DNA from: Pontibacter vulgaris
Lineage (GTDB): Bacteria; Bacteroidota; Bacteroidia; Cytophagales; Hymenobacteraceae
Length of the DNA: 64,000 nucleotides
Direction: 5' to 3'
Assembly (NCBI RefSeq): GCF_022758145.1
Contig: NZ_JAJVDH010000008.1
Coordinates: forward strand, 62,001-126,000
Shown here: piece after piece, positions 26,064 through 33,491 of the stretch
Numbering within the stretch: the first letter of the stretch is position 1
Layout of the letters: every line of letters starts with the position of its first letter
Notes under the pieces: model-generated
Told to the model about the DNA's origin: nothing
Database searches by the model: none
Seen by the model: only the letters and a program-made list of their open reading frames with translations
Made by a program: the position numbers and the translations under genes

Positions 26064-26888
26064 ATGGAATCTAGTAAGTTAGCAAACGCATCGCTTGATG
26101 ATATCGTCTTTGCCGGACGAAACAAAGCATACGGCGCCTACCTACTACGCAAACTGTACAACAGTCATATTACTAAAGCCGCTATAATCGCTTCATTATT
26201 ATTTTTCTTCTTCATCAGTATTCCACTGATTAAGAAAATGATTGAAGGCGACGAAGAGGTTGAAACAATTGACAGAGTTGTGACAGAAGTAGAACTGGCC
26301 CAACCACCTCCAATAGATGAGGCAACGCCGCCACCGCCGCCGCCGCCACCTGATCTTCCGCCACCGCCGCCGCCAGTACGTGCAACGGTTAAGTTTACAC
26401 CTCCGGTTGTAAAGCGTGACGAAGAAGTAAGAGAAGAGGAAGAAATTCCGGATCAGGAGAAATTAGCAGAAATAGACGCCGGTACTAAAACAGTAGAAGG
26501 TGACCCTAATGCTAAAGTTGATCTTGGTGATATTGATGGTACCAGCGATGTAGTTGCTGAAGTTGTAGAGGAGAAGCCTTACACGTATGTTGAGCAAATG
26601 CCGTCTTTCCCTGGTGGAGACAGTGAAATGCTTAAGTACCTGGGCAAAAACATCCGATACCCAGCAGCCGCGCAACGTGCCGGTGTAGAAGGTCTGGTAG
26701 TTCTTTCTTTCGTAGTTAGCAAAACAGGTGAGATTTCTGAAATTCAGGTAATCAAAAACCTTGGTTCTGGTACCGACGAAGAAGCAGTACGTGTTGTGAA
26801 AACAATGCCGAAGTGGACTCCAGGTAAGCAGAACGGCAGAACAGTACCAGTTCGCTACACACTTCCAGTACGATTTACAATTAAGTAA
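26064..26888 (+). CDS. tonB: TonB energy-transducer protein (first copy)
   Basis: Spans the periplasm and pulls on outer-membrane receptors such as the SusC proteins downstream. The 274-residue protein has a cytoplasmic stretch with FAGRNKAYGAYLLR (16-29), one membrane helix (about 39-55), a Pro-rich spacer (81-104, nearly all proline), an acidic linker and a C-terminal TonB domain from about 190 (MPSFPGGDSEMLKYLGKNI). The domain contains the typical YP, GLVVLSFVV and NGRTVPVRYTLP elements. Length and order fit Bacteroidota TonB. Last gene before a strong terminator. Confidence 0.95.
   Translation: MESSKLANASLDDIVFAGRNKAYGAYLLRKLYNSHITKAAIIASLLFFFFISIPLIKKMIEGDEEVETIDRVVTEVELAQPPPIDEATPPPPPPPPDLPPPPPPVRATVKFTPPVVKRDEEVREEEEIPDQEKLAEIDAGTKTVEGDPNAKVDLGDIDGTSDVVAEVVEEKPYTYVEQMPSFPGGDSEMLKYLGKNIRYPAAAQRAGVEGLVVLSFVVSKTGEISEIQVIKNLGSGTDEEAVRVVKTMPKWTPGKQNGRTVPVRYTLPVRFTIK
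26327..26374 (+). repeat. Proline-coding CCG-type triplet run in tonB
   Basis: Repeated CCG and CCA codons encode 14 of 16 residues as proline (PPPPPPPP, DL, PPPPPP). GC content is far above the surrounding sequence. In-frame copy-number change could alter spacer length. Confidence 0.75.
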
Positions 26889-26904
26889 GCTTATAAAGCT
26901 CAAC

Positions 26905-26936
26905 AAAAAGGCCCTGCAGCAACAGGGCCTTTTTTA
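26905..26936 (+). terminator. Terminator after the first tonB gene
   Basis: AAAAAGGCCCTG pairs with CAGGGCCTTTTT around a six-base loop and is followed by a T-rich tail. It is about 17 bp past the stop and divides exbB-exbD-exbD-tonB from the second tonB. Confidence 0.88.
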
Positions 26937-27077
26937 TTTAAAAATAAATTATGCTGCATGCATACTATTATTAATAATTACGTATATTAACAATACTTAA
27001 TATTTATAACCAATCACAAACAAAAAACAGATAACAATGCCGGATTAATATTTTACTAACCATAAACCCCAAAGCTT

Positions 27078-27908
27078 ATGAAAGAGAGCAGCGATTTACT
27101 CAACATGGTCTTTAACAACATTGTGTTTCAAGGCCGAAACAAAGCGTACGGAGCCTATTACCTGCGCCGGAAGTATAGTAAAAATCTACTGTTAGCTGCC
27201 CTACTGGCAACAGCAACTTTTTCAGCAGCTTTGGTAATACCGCTAGTAAAAGCAAGGCTTGCCCCTACACCACCAACCGACAAAGACTATACTACTGTTT
27301 TTGAACTGGTAGAACCGGTGATTCTACCACCGCCACCGCAAAGAGAAATAAAACCTCTTACAGAAACAGCAGCACCTACTTCTCCAAAAACAGAAACCAA
27401 AACATTTGTTGAGCAGAAAATTGTGCCCGATAACAGCCCTGATAAAGAAAAAATACAACAGGACAACAGTGCTTTTCAAGGTGTAAATACGGCAGCAGCG
27501 ACACAAGCAGGAACCGGAGAAAACCCTTCAATTGCATTAGCCGAAGGCCCACCAACAGGAATAGAAAACACAACGACAGCAGAAGAGCCTACAACACTTG
27601 ACTGGGCAGAGGAAATGCCATCTTTCGGAAAAAGCGAGAAAGAGTTAAGTTTATACTTATCCAGAAACCTTCGCTACCCGCATGTAGCGCAACAGGAAAA
27701 AATAGAAGGGCTGGTAGTAGTAACGTTTATAGTTGCGCCATCAGGAGATATCACCGAAGCTAAAGTAATAAAGAGCCTGGGCTATGGTACAGACGAAGAA
27801 GCACTACGTGTAATAAACAAAATGCCGGACTGGAACCCGGGTAAACAAAACGGAAAAGCTGTACCCGTAAGATTTACATTACCAATCAGGTTTAGCCTGC
27901 AACGTTAA
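27078..27908 (+). CDS. TonB energy-transducer protein (second copy)
   Basis: A 276-residue TonB paralogue. It keeps the cytoplasmic juxtamembrane motif FQGRNKAYGAYYLR (17-30) in front of a single membrane helix (about 36-58). The periplasmic spacer is rich in Thr, Glu, Lys and Pro but lacks the long proline run of the first copy. The C-terminal domain keeps MPSFGKSEKELSLYLSRNL, YP, GLVVVTFIV and NGKAVPVRFTLP. It is a separate unit between two terminators. It probably uses the same ExbB-ExbD motor for a different receptor set (inference). Confidence 0.92.
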   Translation: MKESSDLLNMVFNNIVFQGRNKAYGAYYLRRKYSKNLLLAALLATATFSAALVIPLVKARLAPTPPTDKDYTTVFELVEPVILPPPPQREIKPLTETAAPTSPKTETKTFVEQKIVPDNSPDKEKIQQDNSAFQGVNTAAATQAGTGENPSIALAEGPPTGIENTTTAEEPTTLDWAEEMPSFGKSEKELSLYLSRNLRYPHVAQQEKIEGLVVVTFIVAPSGDITEAKVIKSLGYGTDEEALRVINKMPDWNPGKQNGKAVPVRFTLPIRFSLQR

Positions 27909-27925
27909 AGTATAAGTTAAAGTAT

Positions 27926-27966
27926 AAAGCAGGAGCACATAAAGGATCAATTATGGCTCCTGCTTT
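27926..27966 (+). terminator. Terminator after the second tonB gene
   Basis: AAAGCAGGAGC pairs with GCTCCTGCTTT (11 bp) across a 19-base loop and is followed by CATTTTTGG. The long loop makes it weaker than the neighbouring hairpins. Confidence 0.65.
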
Positions 27967-27980
27967 CATTTTTGGGTTAA

Positions 27981-28028
27981 GTAGCTTATTTTTAAAAAAT
28001 CAAAATACGTAGTATAAGTATAAGCTAC
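27981..28028. repeat. Inverted repeat upstream of the small membrane-protein gene
   Basis: GTAGCTTA (27981-27988) and TAAGCTAC (28021-28028) are exact inverted copies 32 bp apart, ending 7 bp before the ATG at 28036. The pairing could hide the start codon region. Chance is possible for 8-bp arms. Confidence 0.3.
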
Positions 28029-28035
28029 CTGCCAA

Positions 28036-28296
28036 ATGATAAGACCCAGAAAAGAAAGGCCAGATGTGTCTTCAACATTCAATAAATTCGTGCGCTATTT
28101 TAGCATGATCATGACACTGGTTTATGTAGGCGCTGGGCTCTTCATTATATTCGCTAATGAACAGCAAATGAACCTGGATATGCCGGATACTGCCAAAAAT
28201 ATTCTTGGTGGAACATTGATTTTATATGGAATTGTTAGATTTGTAAGAACATATCAACAACACAAGCAACAAAAACATGGCAGGTTTGAAGATTAA
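28036..28296 (+). CDS. Small two-helix membrane protein, unknown function
   Basis: An 86-residue protein with a basic cytoplasmic start (MIRPRKERPD), membrane segments at about 20-40 and 55-70, and a basic polar tail (RTYQQHKQQKHGRFED). The two segments are joined by a short polar loop (NEQQMNLDMPDTAKN). Its last 20 bp overlap the start of the PstS-like lipoprotein gene, which indicates translational coupling. I do not recognise a named family. The place in the TonB/PstS/TPR cluster suggests it helps that envelope module. Confidence 0.7.
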   Translation: MIRPRKERPDVSSTFNKFVRYFSMIMTLVYVGAGLFIIFANEQQMNLDMPDTAKNILGGTLILYGIVRFVRTYQQHKQQKHGRFED

Positions 28297-29224
28297 CAGA
28301 TTAAACTACTTACTGGCAGCAAGTATGGCCTGGCTGGTAATGTCATGTAACCAGTCTGGTAAAGTTGACAACACACCTACCTCTGGCGAATTAAAAATTG
28401 GTGTTGACGAATCTTTTGAACCTATTTTAGAAAGTCAGGTAAATACTTTTGAAGGTATATATAAGTACGCATCAATAACGCCATCGTATAAAGCAGAAGG
28501 TGCTATTGTAAAAGATTTACTTAACGACAGCATTAGAATTGCAGTACTATCAAGAGAGCTGAGTGCTGACGAAAAAGCTGTATTTGAAAAGCAAAAGAAA
28601 ATTCCGCGGGTTACGAAAATTGCTGTTGATGCAATAGCACTCATAGTTAACAACAATAACCCGGATACGCTGCTGACAATGGAACAAGTGAAATCGTTAT
28701 TCAGCGGTAAGGTAAACAACTGGAACAAGCTTAATTCAAAAAACCCGTTACAGAATGTTACTATAGTTTTTGACAATAACAGTTCCAGCACAGCTCGCTT
28801 TGTAAAAGACTCCTTACTGAATAAAGTACCATTGCCGGCGAATACTTTCGCAGCCAATTCAAATAAAGCGCTGATAGATTACGTTGCTAAAAATAATAAT
28901 GCCATAGGTGTAATCGGTGTAAACTGGATAAGCGACCAGGATGACTCGACAGCAGTAGGTTTCCTGAAAAAAGTAAAAGTTGTTGGCATAAGCTCAGACC
29001 CTGCCCCACTTACTACAGAAAGCTATTATCAGCCATACCAGGCGTATATTGCACAGGCTGTATACCCATTAAGACGTAACTTATACATTATCAATACAGA
29101 AGGCCGCGCAGGACTTGGCACAGGTTTTGTAGCTTTTGTAGCCGGAGACCAAGGACAACGTATAATTCTTAAGTCGGGATTAGTACCTGCCACAATGCCA
29201 GTACGTATAGTAGGCTTACGTTAG
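28277..29224 (+). CDS. PstS-like substrate-binding lipoprotein
   Basis: A 315-residue type II periplasmic-binding-protein fold of the phosphate-binding PstS superfamily. The lipoprotein signal ends in VMSC with Cys24 lipidated. Later stretches AVDAIALIVNNNNPDTLLTM, VKSLFSGKVNNWNKL, NNSSSTARFVKDSLL and IGVIGVNWISD follow PstS-like architecture. No pstC, pstA or pstB transporter genes are adjacent, so import of phosphate is not supported by context. It is translationally coupled to the small membrane protein and followed at 52 bp by a TPR gene, an arrangement known next to TonB genes in Bacteroidota. Ligand unknown. Confidence 0.85.
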   Translation: MAGLKINRLNYLLAASMAWLVMSCNQSGKVDNTPTSGELKIGVDESFEPILESQVNTFEGIYKYASITPSYKAEGAIVKDLLNDSIRIAVLSRELSADEKAVFEKQKKIPRVTKIAVDAIALIVNNNNPDTLLTMEQVKSLFSGKVNNWNKLNSKNPLQNVTIVFDNNSSSTARFVKDSLLNKVPLPANTFAANSNKALIDYVAKNNNAIGVIGVNWISDQDDSTAVGFLKKVKVVGISSDPAPLTTESYYQPYQAYIAQAVYPLRRNLYIINTEGRAGLGTGFVAFVAGDQGQRIILKSGLVPATMPVRIVGLR

Positions 29225-29276
29225 TCCCTAACTCTAAATAAAACTATTACAAACTAAAAACTAAACTTTAATTAAA

Positions 29277-30887
29277 ATGACGAATAACTGGAAGTACATC
29301 CTGCTGATGGCGACAGCATTCCCTACTGCAGCAGCATTTGCACAGACAGGAGGAGATGCAGGTCGCAGAGCCGTAGATTTAGAGCGATATCAGGAGGCTA
29401 AAACATACTATAAGTCTCAGCTTGGTGCAAAAAAAGCAGATAACGCATACTTTGCATTGGGCGATGTATATCTTAGAACAGAAAAACCAGACTCAGCAGC
29501 TATATACTTTAACCAGGGTTTAGCTAAAAATTCTAAGTCTGCTATAAACATGGTAGGCCTTGGTAAAATTGCTTTAGAAAAAGGCAATAAGGCAGAGGCT
29601 GAGAACCAGTTTGGCAAAGCTTTAAAAGCCAGCAAGAAGAAAGATCCTTATGTATTGGCTATGATTGCAGAAGCCTATGTAGAAGATGAAGCTTCAACTG
29701 AGCAAGACCTGAACAAAGCTGTTGGTTACTTACAAGAAGCTGTAAAGCGTGACAAAAATAACGCTATGGCTTATGTAGTATTGGGTGATGCCTATTTGAA
29801 GCTTAAAAATGGTGGCGAAGCAATGACTGCTTATGACAGAGCTACTCAGATAGATGCTAAGTATACAAAAGCTCACTTACGCAGAGGTCAGCTTTATACC
29901 AGCTCACGTAACTATAACGAGGCTGAAGAAGCTTACAAAAAAGCAATTGAATTAGATCCGCAGTATGCTCCGGCTTACCGCGACCTGGGCGAGCTTTACT
30001 ACTTTGCAGGCCAGTATGACAGAGCTTTATCTACATTTAAGCAATATGTGGACATGGCTGAGAAAACGCCTGAAACACGCGCAAAGTATGCTTCGTTCCT
30101 GTTCCTGACTAAAGACTATAAAGGTACATTAGCAGAAGTTCAGGAAGTACTTAAAACTGATCCTAACAACACCACTATGAATCGCCTTCAGGCATATTCA
30201 TACCTGGAGTTAGGACAGCCTGAGCAAGCTATGCAAGCCATGGAAACTTACCTGTCTAAAGTTGATAAGAACAAACTTATCTCCAGCGACTATGAGTACT
30301 ATGGCAGAATCTTAGCTAAAAACGGTAAAACAGCGCAAGCAATCGAGAACCTGAATAAGGCAATTGAATTACAGCCTGACAAGCCGGAACTGTACTACGA
30401 GTTGGCTAACATGTATGCCAGCAACAAGCAGTTTGACAAGGCAATAGAAGTTTATAGCAAGAAACAGGAAAAACTTGGCGTAGCTAATACAGACTTCTAT
30501 TACTTAGGTAATGCTTACATGATGGCTGGTAACTATCAGAAAGCTGATGAAACATACAGCCAGATAACTACCAAGAACCCTACGTATGCTTACGGTCACT
30601 TATGGAGAGCGCGCGCGCAGGCTAACTTAGACCCTGAAACTACTAAAGGCCTTGCTAAACCTCATTACGAGGAGTTTATTAAGCTGACAGGTGGTGAAAA
30701 GGACAAGTATAAGAAAGACCTGATTGAAGCTAACTCTTACCTGGGTTACTTCTACTACCTGAAAGGTGATAGAGAAAATGCTGTGAAGCACTGGACAGAA
30801 GTTAAAACTTTAGACCCAGCAAACGAGCAAGCAAATACAGCTTTAGCCGAAATCAACAAATCTGCTAAGCCAAAAAAGAAGAAGTAA
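29277..30887 (+). CDS. Exported TPR-repeat protein
   Basis: A 536-residue protein with a signal peptide (about 1-22, ending AFAQ) and around 12 tetratricopeptide repeats through nearly its whole length (for example AIYFNQGLAKNSKSAINMVG, AIENLNKAIELQPDKPELYY). The tail is basic (KSAKPKKKK). TPR superhelices mediate protein-protein contacts; here probably in the periplasm, partnering the PstS-like lipoprotein and perhaps the TonB complex (inference from gene order). Low TATACTT density (three copies) and codon choice suggest fair expression. The gene ends at a perfect terminator. Confidence 0.88.
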   Translation: MTNNWKYILLMATAFPTAAAFAQTGGDAGRRAVDLERYQEAKTYYKSQLGAKKADNAYFALGDVYLRTEKPDSAAIYFNQGLAKNSKSAINMVGLGKIALEKGNKAEAENQFGKALKASKKKDPYVLAMIAEAYVEDEASTEQDLNKAVGYLQEAVKRDKNNAMAYVVLGDAYLKLKNGGEAMTAYDRATQIDAKYTKAHLRRGQLYTSSRNYNEAEEAYKKAIELDPQYAPAYRDLGELYYFAGQYDRALSTFKQYVDMAEKTPETRAKYASFLFLTKDYKGTLAEVQEVLKTDPNNTTMNRLQAYSYLELGQPEQAMQAMETYLSKVDKNKLISSDYEYYGRILAKNGKTAQAIENLNKAIELQPDKPELYYELANMYASNKQFDKAIEVYSKKQEKLGVANTDFYYLGNAYMMAGNYQKADETYSQITTKNPTYAYGHLWRARAQANLDPETTKGLAKPHYEEFIKLTGGEKDKYKKDLIEANSYLGYFYYLKGDRENAVKHWTEVKTLDPANEQANTALAEINKSAKPKKKK

Positions 30888-30900
30888 TTCTTAAGTATAA

Positions 30901-30943
30901 AAACAAAAAGGCCGGTTCTGATAGAACCGGCCTTTTTGTTTTT
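30901..30943. terminator. Terminator after the TPR gene (bidirectional)
   Basis: AAACAAAAAGGCCGGTTCT pairs exactly with its complement (AGAACCGGCCTTTTTGTTT) around a short GAT-type loop. T and A tracts on both sides let it serve the plus-strand TPR gene and block traffic from the other side. Confidence 0.9.
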
Positions 30944-31030
30944 ATACTTAAGATAATAAACTTTTATTAAGCCTGAAAAAGTATAACCTTAAAGCCTCGC
31001 CTTATCGGCATTTTAACTAATTATACTTTA

Positions 31031-32059
31031 TTACTCTTCATATAATTCCCATTTCTCCAGAACGCTCCTGAAATCTTCTGGCAGATTAGAGTTGAACTGT
31101 AGGAATTCTTTTGTTTCAGGATGTATAAAACCTAACGATTTAGCGTGCAATGCTTGCCGGGGCATTATTTTGAATGCATTTTCAACAAACGATTTATAGG
31201 TACCATTAGGAACGCCCTGCAGTATTTTATCGCCTCCGTATGTTGCATCTGAAAATAACGGGTGCCCGATATACTTCATATGCGCACGTATCTGGTGCGT
31301 TCTGCCAGTCTCCAGGTTGCATTGTACCAGGCTAACGTATTTAAACTTCCTGAGCACCTTGTAATGCGTTACAGCATGCTTCCCGTAATCGCCCTCTGGA
31401 TACACAGTCATTACTTTGCGGTCTTTGGGGCTACGGCCAACATGCCCAACTATAGTTCCGGCATCCTGTTTAGGCACACCCCAAACTAAAGCGTAATAGG
31501 TTCGCTCTATACTATGGTCATAAAACTGCTTTGCCAGGTACGCCATACTATACTCGGTTTTAGCAATTACTAGTAAGCCAGAGGTATCCTTATCAATACG
31601 ATGTATTAAACCTGGCCTGCCCTCGCCGTTGCGGGTGGTAGGTAAGTTCTGCAGGTGGTATGTGAGGGCATTTACTAAAGTACCTGTCCAATTGTTATAG
31701 GCAGGATGCACCACCATGCCGGCAGCTTTATTTACAAGCAGCAGCTCGTTATCCTCGTAAAGTATATTAAGTGGAATATTTTCAGGTACAATATCGGTGT
31801 CGCGAGGGGGCTCAGCCAGCGTAATCGTAATCACGTCCAGCGGTTTTACCTTGTAGCTTACCTTTACTGGTTTCTCATTCACCTGCACCGATTCTGACCT
31901 AATGGCACTCTGCAACTTATTACGCGTTACATTAGGCAAGCGGTCCATCAAAAACTTATCTACGCGAAGTAAAGCCTGCCCCTTGTCTACTACAATGCGG
32001 TGGTGCTCATATAATTCGTCCGAATCTTCAGCAGTTTCTTGTTCCTCGTAATCTATCAC
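31031..32059 (-). CDS. Ribosomal large-subunit pseudouridine synthase (RluD family)
   Basis: Modifies uridines of 23S rRNA. The 342-residue protein has an N-terminal S4 RNA-binding domain (about 22-85, VDKFLMDRLPNVTRNKLQSA) and an RluA-type catalytic domain with PGLIHRIDKDTSGLLVIAKT, which contains the catalytic Asp in HRID. The short acidic N-terminal extension (about 20 residues) and length match RluD-like proteins. RluA or RluC specificity cannot be excluded, but the S4 domain favours RluD/RluC. It is 85 bp downstream of the ompH pair, separated by a hairpin. Confidence 0.92.
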   Translation of the reverse strand: MIDYEEQETAEDSDELYEHHRIVVDKGQALLRVDKFLMDRLPNVTRNKLQSAIRSESVQVNEKPVKVSYKVKPLDVITITLAEPPRDTDIVPENIPLNILYEDNELLLVNKAAGMVVHPAYNNWTGTLVNALTYHLQNLPTTRNGEGRPGLIHRIDKDTSGLLVIAKTEYSMAYLAKQFYDHSIERTYYALVWGVPKQDAGTIVGHVGRSPKDRKVMTVYPEGDYGKHAVTHYKVLRKFKYVSLVQCNLETGRTHQIRAHMKYIGHPLFSDATYGGDKILQGVPNGTYKSFVENAFKIMPRQALHAKSLGFIHPETKEFLQFNSNLPEDFRSVLEKWELYEE

Positions 32060-32089
32060 TGTTAATTAAGCTGGTAATGGTATGGCAAA

Positions 32090-32123
32090 AAAGAAAGCCG
32101 AAGTTTAACACATCGGCTTTCAA
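32090..32123 (-). terminator. Terminator of the ompH gene pair
   Basis: On the minus strand, GAAAGCCGA pairs with TCGGCTTTC around a loop of about 11 bases, followed by a T-rich tract. It begins about 24 bp past the stop of the second ompH gene and separates it from rluD. Confidence 0.8.
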
Positions 32124-32144
32124 ACTATAAAATCAAGATTTTAC

Positions 32145-32765
32145 TTAGTTCTTCTTCTTTGTGTTCTTTGAAGACTTAGTAGTTGTTGTAGTTTTAGCTG
32201 GAGCAGTTGCTGCTGGTTTAACAGCTGCTGGCTGCTGAGTGTTAACCTTAGTTGGGTCAACACCTAATTTCTTAAGTACAAGCGGAGAGATATCCCCATC
32301 CTCAGGACCTGCTAATAAAGCCTGGTTGCTGATAACATAAGTATAGCCGTTCTCTTTTGCTACTTCTTTGATTGCCTTATCAATTTTAGTGATAACCGGA
32401 TCAACCAAAGACTTCTCTTTCTGCTGTAAAGAAACCTGAGCACTACGCTGGAACTCCTGGATAGAGTTGTTCAGGTTCATCAGTTCTTTCTCTTTATCCT
32501 CACGTACTACTTTATCCATAGTTGCAGCACCCTTTTCGTAAGCCTGCATTTTAGCTTCGTAATCAGAGTATTTGTTCTTTAACTGATTCTCAAGCTGTGT
32601 GCTATGATCTTTAAGCTGAGACTCGATCTGCTTGCTTTCTGGCATCTGAAGCAGGATATATTCTACGTTAGTATAACCGATTTTAATTGGCTTATCGCTT
32701 GTCTGAGCAAAAGAGGCGAAGCTGATCAATAAGAACGCTACAACTAAAGTTTTAATTTTGTTCAT
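32145..32765 (-). CDS. OmpH/Skp-family periplasmic chaperone (second copy)
   Basis: A 206-residue secreted protein with a signal peptide (cleavage about residue 20, FASFAQT). The core IGYTNVEYILLQMPESKQIE begins the OmpH fold. A long helical coiled-coil arm follows (SQLKDHSTQLENQLKNKY onward) and then the base strands (NGYTYVISNQALLAGPEDGD). The tail is a low-complexity Ala/Pro/Thr/Lys stretch (AAVKPAATAPAKTTTTTKSS). Skp trimers hold unfolded outer-membrane proteins on their way to BamA. It lies 27 bp after its paralogue and downstream of bamA. Confidence 0.9.
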   Translation of the reverse strand: MNKIKTLVVAFLLISFASFAQTSDKPIKIGYTNVEYILLQMPESKQIESQLKDHSTQLENQLKNKYSDYEAKMQAYEKGAATMDKVVREDKEKELMNLNNSIQEFQRSAQVSLQQKEKSLVDPVITKIDKAIKEVAKENGYTYVISNQALLAGPEDGDISPLVLKKLGVDPTKVNTQQPAAVKPAATAPAKTTTTTKSSKNTKKKN

Positions 32766-32792
32766 GGTTGGGTTGATTAATTAATATAGTAG

Positions 32793-33476
32793 TTAGTTAT
32801 TAGACTTCTTTTTAGGCGCAGGCTTTGTCTTCTGCGTTTTAGTTTGCTTTTCCGGTTGCTTTTGCTGTTCGTTTTCAGCATCCGTGTCATTAGTTTCCGG
32901 CAGGTTTTCAGGGCTATCTACAGCGCCGGCTGCTGGTTTGGCTGCAGGTGCATTTTGTTTATCAGATGCAAGCCCTAATTCTTCCAGCACATACTCTGTA
33001 TAATCGTGTACCGGGTTTGTATAAATCATTACCAGATCTCCGGATTTATCAAATACGATCTGAAGCTGTTTGGCCTTGGCTACTTTCTCAACCGCAGTAA
33101 AAACTTCATCCTGTATTGGCCTGATCAACTCCTGGCGGCGTTTAAACATGGTACCTTCGTAACCAAATATCTTGCGCTGGTAATCCCGTACTTCTGTTTC
33201 TTTTTTAGCAATGTCAGCCTGCCGTTTTTGTTTCATCTCCTCGGTCAGCAGCACCTCTTCCGCTTTATACTCTTGCTTGAGTTTTTCCACGTTCTGGTGC
33301 ATGCCTTCGATATCTTTCTGCCAGGCTTCGGCTTGCTTATCCAGTTCCTGCTGCACTTTATTATAAGCAGGCATCTTGCTCAAAATAAAATTTGAGTCAA
33401 TATAGCCAAACTTCTGTGCTTGCGAAACATAGGAAAGTAAAAACCCTGCTAAAAAGATGAACAAAAACTTCTTCAT
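32793..33476 (-). CDS. OmpH/Skp-family periplasmic chaperone (first copy)
   Basis: A 227-residue paralogue of the neighbouring ompH gene. Signal peptide at about 1-20 (ending SQAQ), then FGYIDSNFILSKMPAYNKVQ, a Lys/Glu-rich helical arm (about 45-120) and the closing strands (LQIVFDKSGDLVMIYTNP). A C-terminal tail rich in Lys, Pro, Gln and Glu is probably disordered. The gene begins 15 bp after bamA, so the barrel-folding machine and its chaperones are made together. Paired ompH genes after bamA are the standard Bacteroidota layout. Confidence 0.9.
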   Translation of the reverse strand: MKKFLFIFLAGFLLSYVSQAQKFGYIDSNFILSKMPAYNKVQQELDKQAEAWQKDIEGMHQNVEKLKQEYKAEEVLLTEEMKQKRQADIAKKETEVRDYQRKIFGYEGTMFKRRQELIRPIQDEVFTAVEKVAKAKQLQIVFDKSGDLVMIYTNPVHDYTEYVLEELGLASDKQNAPAAKPAAGAVDSPENLPETNDTDAENEQQKQPEKQTKTQKTKPAPKKKSNN

Positions 33477-33491
33477 ACAAATTCCTTCTTG

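Noticed and set aside
28277..29224. Complete phosphate ABC transporter
   Set aside because: Only the binding-protein-like gene is present; no permease or ATPase genes lie on either side.
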